A stretch of 22,943 nucleotides of DNA from a virus. Positions 20,188 through 22,943 of this stretch are shown here, in pieces. The position numbers and the translations under genes are program-made. Where the stretch lies: positions 1 through 22,943 of IMG/VR virus record IMGVR_UViG_3300025112_000208; one strand, 5' to 3'. A model generated the notes under the pieces. The model did no database searches, was not told where the DNA came from, and saw nothing but the letters and a program-made list of their open reading frames with translations. Position 1 is the stretch's first letter; each line of letters starts with the position of its first letter.

Positions 20188-20281
20188 AGCCCCTCCTCAT
20201 CTCGAGGAAGCTGGTTGGTATCTACTCGTAGCTTTCTTCATAATAATTTGGATGTGGATATTTATATTCGCATCCCCTTAG
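20177..20281 (+). CDS. 34-residue membrane peptide
   Basis: Overlaps the end of the acidic gene by 11 bases. It begins MNLKAPPHLEEAGW and then has one membrane helix (YLLVAFFIIIWMWIFIF). The position at the end of the MoxR-VWA operon suggests a membrane link for that complex, although translation is not proved. Confidence 0.55.
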   Translation: MNLKAPPHLEEAGWYLLVAFFIIIWMWIFIFASP

Positions 20282-20357
20282 GTGATAGGACATAAGTTGA
20301 GCAACCCTTACTTAGTCGGTTTTGCTCATACTCCGCTCAGCTTGTGTCCCACCAAAT

Positions 20358-20380
20358 TCAGCTGGGGTTTTCCCCACTGA
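20358..20380 (+). terminator. Hairpin after the MoxR-VWA operon
   Basis: TCAG-c-TGGGG-TTTT-CCCCA-CTGA, about nine paired bases with one bulge. A looser pairing, TGAGCAA with TTGCTCA, lies upstream at about 20298-20330. Together they probably end the operon. There is no gene in 20282-20423. Confidence 0.5.
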
Positions 20381-20423
20381 GAAGCATACGCAACAAAGAC
20401 TTGGATTTTGAAACTTAGACAGG

Positions 20424-20588
20424 ATGATTTTATGCGCTCAAGGAGTAAGTTATACTGCCGAATACCCAATCAACGATGGTAGGTGGTCCCTGAACGATAA
20501 ACAAGGAAGCCGGAAAATCATTAGGCTGGGAAGAGAGAGTAGACTATACATTCCTAATCATAATGGAATACACAGCCAACTCGGATGA
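20424..20588 (+). CDS. 54-residue hypothetical protein
   Basis: Reads MILCAQGVSYTAEYPINDG, then WSLNDKQ and IIRLGRESRLYIPNHNG, with alternating hydrophobic and polar residues like a small beta domain. A TGA directly upstream in frame fixes the start. It overlaps the next frame by 26 bases. It and the next gene could be two proteins or one gene split by a frameshift; the sequence alone does not decide. Confidence 0.45.
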   Translation: MILCAQGVSYTAEYPINDGRWSLNDKQGSRKIIRLGRESRLYIPNHNGIHSQLG

Positions 20589-20787
20589 GGCACGGCCTCA
20601 TTTTCTCAGCTCAGTGTGTAAGTCTGGACCGATTCTGGTTCGTGAGAAGCACAGCAACACTGAGGTAGGGTGGATGAAAGGTAGGGTAGTAATATCTGAG
20701 AAACACTCGGAAGCCTTATCACTGTTGAATCCCTACCAAACTAAGAGGAGAACGGGTGCTGGTCCGTTCTTAAACCTGAACCGATGA
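20563..20787 (+). CDS. Hypothetical protein
   Basis: 74 residues starting MEYTANSDEARPHFLSS. It contains GPILVREKHSNTEVGWMKGRVVISEKH, a likely pair of strands, and a basic C-terminus. No ribosome binding site is evident; translation may depend on coupling to the overlapping 54-residue frame. Not recognised. Confidence 0.5.
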   Translation: MEYTANSDEARPHFLSSVCKSGPILVREKHSNTEVGWMKGRVVISEKHSEALSLLNPYQTKRRTGAGPFLNLNR

Positions 20788-20921
20788 AGCAAGGACATCC
20801 TCTCCTAAGAGTCGCTGGTGAGGATGTATGAATGCCTTTCCCTCATATAGAGGAGATTGATGTATCTATACTCAGACCGGACTCTACTAAGAAGTCATCC
20901 TCTCTTTGTTGCACCACAACC

Positions 20922-20929
20922 TTTATATA
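20922..20929 (+). promoter_or_regulatory. TATA box
   Basis: GCACCACAACCTTTATATAGG, TATA first T 23 bases before an ATG at 20945. That ATG opens a 20-codon frame (to 21007) which covers the ribosome binding site of the 20973 gene and could act as a leader peptide. The rest of 20788-20944 shows no gene. Confidence 0.6.
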
Positions 20930-20972
20930 GGTATTTCAATTATAATGAAATGTCGTATAGGAGAAATGAAAT

Positions 20973-21062
20973 ATGATGAGAAGAATAATGGTATGGTTAG
21001 ATACTAAATTTGGATTTAGTGAGAGAAAATTGACCTTAAGGCCGAGGAGATATAAAAAATGA
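20973..21062 (+). CDS. 29-residue basic peptide
   Basis: Begins MMRRIMVWLDTKFG and ends LRPRRYKK; very basic with an amphipathic start. GGAG lies ten bases before the ATG. The stop overlaps the next start (ATGA), which supports it as a real, coupled gene. Function unknown. Confidence 0.5.
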   Translation: MMRRIMVWLDTKFGFSERKLTLRPRRYKK

Positions 21063-21289
21063 AAGAAAAGAAAGGAATAGAAATGATGTCCGGTGTAATG
21101 ACCGAACTGAATGAGATAGCCAGTCTGATATTTTATCAGGCTAAAGACAGCGAGTTGGATGGCTGGTTGAGAAAGGTCATCAAAGACGGCTGGTGGGAAC
21201 CTGCACACGATACTAAAGCACGAAGTGAATTGATTAATTCAATCTCTCGACGTAGCCACCTAAAGGAGTGGGACACCCCTCGTAAATGA
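21059..21289 (+). CDS. Hypothetical protein
   Basis: 76 residues. Helical N-terminal half (SGVMTELNEIASLIFYQAKDSELDGW), then WLRKVIKDGWWEPAH and a basic end. GAGG precedes the ATG. Not recognised. Coupled to the 29-residue peptide and followed within four bases by the next gene. Confidence 0.65.
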   Translation: MKEKKGIEMMSGVMTELNEIASLIFYQAKDSELDGWLRKVIKDGWWEPAHDTKARSELINSISRRSHLKEWDTPRK

Positions 21290-21292
21290 GAC

Positions 21293-21559
21293 ATGACAAC
21301 AGACAGAAGTGAAGCGATAAGATTTATGAAAATCGTATTGGATTGGTGTAGCCCTCAGGTGGCACGAAGCATGATGGATGACATGCAGTTCTACATAGGT
21401 GACGTAACGGACAATGAATCCATCAGGGATTCAATTAAGATGGTCCGTAAGGCAATCTATGACCGAGCTGAGGAAAATCTAATGTTGGGAGACACTGACG
21501 AATACATCTCAGAACATGGTGCATGTTGCAGAAATGGCTGTGAGAAGTGTGAGCGTTGA
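21293..21559 (+). CDS. Hypothetical protein with C-terminal Cys cluster
   Basis: 88 residues, mostly helical (RSEAIRFMKIVLDW, SIRDSIKMVRKAIYDRAEENLML), ending ACCRNGCEKCER with four Cys in the last dozen residues, which could hold one metal ion. The stop shares a base with the next ATG. Function unknown. Confidence 0.65.
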   Translation: MTTDRSEAIRFMKIVLDWCSPQVARSMMDDMQFYIGDVTDNESIRDSIKMVRKAIYDRAEENLMLGDTDEYISEHGACCRNGCEKCER

Positions 21560-21666
21560 TGTTAGCTGATAAACGTTGCAGAGATTGTGGGAGACATATC
21601 TCTATCGCTGAGGAGAGTTTAGGGCGTGGAGGGAGATGTATCCTATGCTCTACAAAGATGATATAA
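21559..21666 (+). CDS. Mini zinc-ribbon protein
   Basis: 35 residues with CRDC and CILC knuckles 17 residues apart, otherwise basic (GRGGR, LADKR). It starts in the TGATG overlap with the previous gene. It is close to the minimum size of a zinc ribbon. Function unknown. Confidence 0.65.
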   Translation: MLADKRCRDCGRHISIAEESLGRGGRCILCSTKMI

Positions 21667-21682
21667 GCTCTACACAGCAAGC

Positions 21683-21745
21683 TTTATATAGACATAAGGA
21701 GAGATATAATATAGCAAGCATAGTATATACTAACCACTATACTTG
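21683..21745 (+). promoter_or_regulatory. TATA box and leader hairpin before the resolvase gene
   Basis: TTTATATA (21683-21690) is far (about 79 bases) from the ATG, so a leader of about 50 bases is expected, unlike most genes here. The leader contains GCAAGCAT-AGTATA and TATACT-TGC, which can form a bulged hairpin, followed by GGAG before the start. Folding could control translation. Confidence 0.5.
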
Positions 21746-21761
21746 CTTAATGGAGCTATGA

Positions 21762-22331
21762 ATGGGGAGACCATCACCACAGAAGTCGGGAAAGAACTTT
21801 GAGAATGAAATCAGGAGAAGTCTCAAGTCAAGCCGTCACATCTGGTGGTTCAGAATACAGGACACAAATGATATCACTCGAACTATTAAAGTCAAAGTTA
21901 AAGCCGTCGAGAAAGACTACGGCAAAGAGGGGTGGGCTCATGGCTACAAAGGACTCGTTGGCAAATCGCCAGCTGATTTCTTCACGGTGTTCAAAGGACG
22001 ACCAGTTATGCTCGAGGCTAAAACTTCTCGGAATCTTACTTCTTTCCCTCTTTGGTATGGTAGTAATCGTGCTATCCCTAAGCACCAAGTGAGCTATGGA
22101 GAAGGCTTAGTGAGAGCTGGCGGAATTGCGCTCATCCTAATACGAAGAGAGGAGTATCGCAACAAGAAGTGCTACGCAATCACCCCGTCTCAGGCCAAGT
22201 ATCTCTATTCAAAGGCGTTCAAGAGAAAGTCTGCGAAGTGGGAGTGGTTTGAGGAACACGCCTACAAGGTGGATAGATTGAAAGCACCCCTGAGATGGAA
22301 CCTGCATAAGCTTTATGAACAAATAATATGA
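21762..22331 (+). CDS. RecU-like Holliday-junction resolvase (PD-(D/E)XK)
   Basis: 189 residues. SGKNFENEIRRSL supplies the N-terminal acidic motif (Glu14/Glu16), followed by WWFRIQD, GKSPADFF (Asp72), VMLEAKTSR with E-x-K (Glu85, Lys87) and IPKHQVSYGEGLVRAGGIALILI (Gln109). This order and spacing match RecU and phage RecU-like enzymes better than archaeal Hjc, which is shorter. Such enzymes cut four-way junctions during recombination or before packaging. GGAG lies eight bases before the ATG. The basic C-terminus (KRKSAKWEW) may bind DNA. Coupled to the next gene by an ATGA overlap. Confidence 0.85.
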   Translation: MGRPSPQKSGKNFENEIRRSLKSSRHIWWFRIQDTNDITRTIKVKVKAVEKDYGKEGWAHGYKGLVGKSPADFFTVFKGRPVMLEAKTSRNLTSFPLWYGSNRAIPKHQVSYGEGLVRAGGIALILIRREEYRNKKCYAITPSQAKYLYSKAFKRKSAKWEWFEEHAYKVDRLKAPLRWNLHKLYEQII

Positions 22332-22477
22332 TATTAGATTGTATATTCTGTCGGAGAGTGAGTCTCAACAGCAAGCACTTCCAGACTTATGTTTGTGATG
22401 ATTGCTATGACAATCAACAAGCTGAGAAGAAAGCACTACTGGAAGCAGAAGAAAGGAGTTATGAATTAGATGAGTAA
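22328..22477 (+). CDS. Mini zinc-ribbon protein with acidic helix
   Basis: 49 residues. CIFC and CDDC knuckles 15 residues apart, then an acidic helix (AEKKALLEAEERSYELDE). It begins in the resolvase stop (ATGA) and overlaps the next gene by eight bases. Likely a protein-protein adaptor; function unknown. Confidence 0.65.
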   Translation: MILDCIFCRRVSLNSKHFQTYVCDDCYDNQQAEKKALLEAEERSYELDE

Positions 22478-22538
22478 AGAAGAGTTTTGTTATGGGTGGC
22501 TTCAGTTGTTTATCCTGCTGAGTATTTGGGGGATATAA
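22470..22538 (+). CDS. 22-residue membrane peptide
   Basis: Begins MSKEEFCYGW and then has a hydrophobic run (LQLFILLSIWGI). Overlaps both neighbours (ATGAGTAA upstream, shared base downstream), which is the main support. Very short for a membrane span; function unknown. Confidence 0.45.
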   Translation: MSKEEFCYGWLQLFILLSIWGI

Positions 22539-22813
22539 TGAAACCTACCTACTACAAAGCCTTATGGCATAACTGCGGCAAATGTAAGCTACACTTTATG
22601 AGTGAAGCCCCTCATCTCAAGGCGTATCTCTGTGACGAGTGCTGGAATAAGATGCCCCATTACAGGACAACAAACGTGCAGAAGGTAAAGAAAGGCCCTA
22701 CCCATAACTTACCCCATATTCTAAGAGACATATCGTCAACGGAGATAATGTTATATACAATAGGCAACCTAATATGTTTAGCCATAGTAGGCTATTATCT
22801 ATGGTTTAAATAG
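22538..22813 (+). CDS. Zinc ribbon with C-terminal membrane anchor
   Basis: 91 residues from the ATG that shares a base with the previous stop; a longer frame from 22487 is not favoured. CGKC (about 14-17) and CDEC (about 33-36) form a ribbon. A basic linker follows, and the last 20 residues (IMLYTIGNLICLAIVGYYLW) form a membrane helix. It may tether a partner to the membrane. Confidence 0.7.
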   Translation: MKPTYYKALWHNCGKCKLHFMSEAPHLKAYLCDECWNKMPHYRTTNVQKVKKGPTHNLPHILRDISSTEIMLYTIGNLICLAIVGYYLWFK

Positions 22814-22820
22814 GGAGAAT

Positions 22821-22922
22821 ATGTCAACAACAAGATGTGAGAGGTGCAACGGCAGAGCCATCGTCATAAATGAACATGGTGATTGGAGATGTGTCAGGTG
22901 CGACCCAAAGAAATATGATTAA
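22821..22922 (+). CDS. Mini zinc-ribbon protein
   Basis: 33 residues with CERC and CVRC 15 residues apart, basic, ending DPKKYD. GGGAG just before the ATG is a good ribosome binding site. Its end overlaps the next ATG. Confidence 0.65.
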   Translation: MSTTRCERCNGRAIVINEHGDWRCVRCDPKKYD

Positions 22923-22943
22923 GTGTTACAAGTGTGGTAAAGC
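22915..22943 (+). CDS. Start of a further Cys-motif protein (runs off the right edge)
   Basis: ATG overlapping the previous gene by eight bases, reading MIKCYKCGK up to the edge: the first knuckle of another zinc ribbon. Only nine codons are visible, so the call is weak, but the tandem overlapping arrangement fits its neighbours. Confidence 0.45.

Noticed and set aside
20424-20787. One gene split by a frameshift
   Set aside because: The two frames overlap by only 26 bases and each looks self-contained; without homologues a frameshift cannot be claimed.
1-22943. Insertion sequence, integrase or attachment site
   Set aside because: No transposase or recombinase motifs and no terminal inverted repeats with target duplications were seen, so provirus status cannot be judged.

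Overview
The window looks like part of the genome of a tailed, head-tail dsDNA virus (Caudoviricetes-type) or related provirus infecting an archaeon. The archaeal assignment rests on promoters: many genes have a TATA box (TTTATATA, TTAAATA) about 23-30 bases before the start codon, often with a purine-rich BRE-like CGAAAG in front, and many transcripts must be leaderless. Other genes have GGAGGTGA-type ribosome binding sites. Host and virus genus cannot be named from the sequence. No tail, DNA polymerase or integrase gene is in the window.

Left arm (1-7457, minus strand). This is a compact packaging and head module. In transcription order it has a small Cys protein, a Cas4/AddB-like Fe-S PD-(D/E)XK nuclease, three small membrane proteins, a small helical protein (possible small terminase), terminase large subunit, portal, prohead protease fused to a scaffold-like coiled coil, a decoration (cement) protein, and the start of the major capsid protein, which runs off the left edge. 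Coupling is tight (ATGA overlaps). Extra TATA boxes lie before the 69-aa membrane gene and before the portal gene.

Divergent promoter region (7458-7804) and middle arm (7805-15329, plus strand). This is a patchwork of tiny genes and regulatory DNA. It holds two GIY-YIG nuclease paralogues, many 20-85 aa proteins with paired CxxC motifs, tiny membrane peptides, a Gp88-like protein, and two conserved peptides of 21 and 22 aa. Repeated promoter cassettes contain TTTATATACCCCC, and some TATA boxes are overlapped by palindromes. There is an exact 40-base direct repeat and a segmental duplication. Three gene-poor stretches of 300-500 bases are rich in hairpins; two have their own promoter and are candidate structured non-coding RNAs.

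Right arm (15330-22943, plus strand). A coupled operon encodes a MoxR/CobS-like AAA+ ATPase and a 724-aa partner with an N-terminal zinc ribbon, an HExxH motif and a C-terminal VWA domain with MIDAS, together with five small coupled genes. This looks like a virus-borne MoxR-VWA chaperone/remodelling machine. A further series of small genes follows, including a RecU-like Holliday-junction resolvase and a run of mini zinc-ribbon and membrane proteins that continues past the right edge. The right arm is also strongly enriched in the pentanucleotide CTNAG.

Functional names rest on motifs read by eye; no database search was run.
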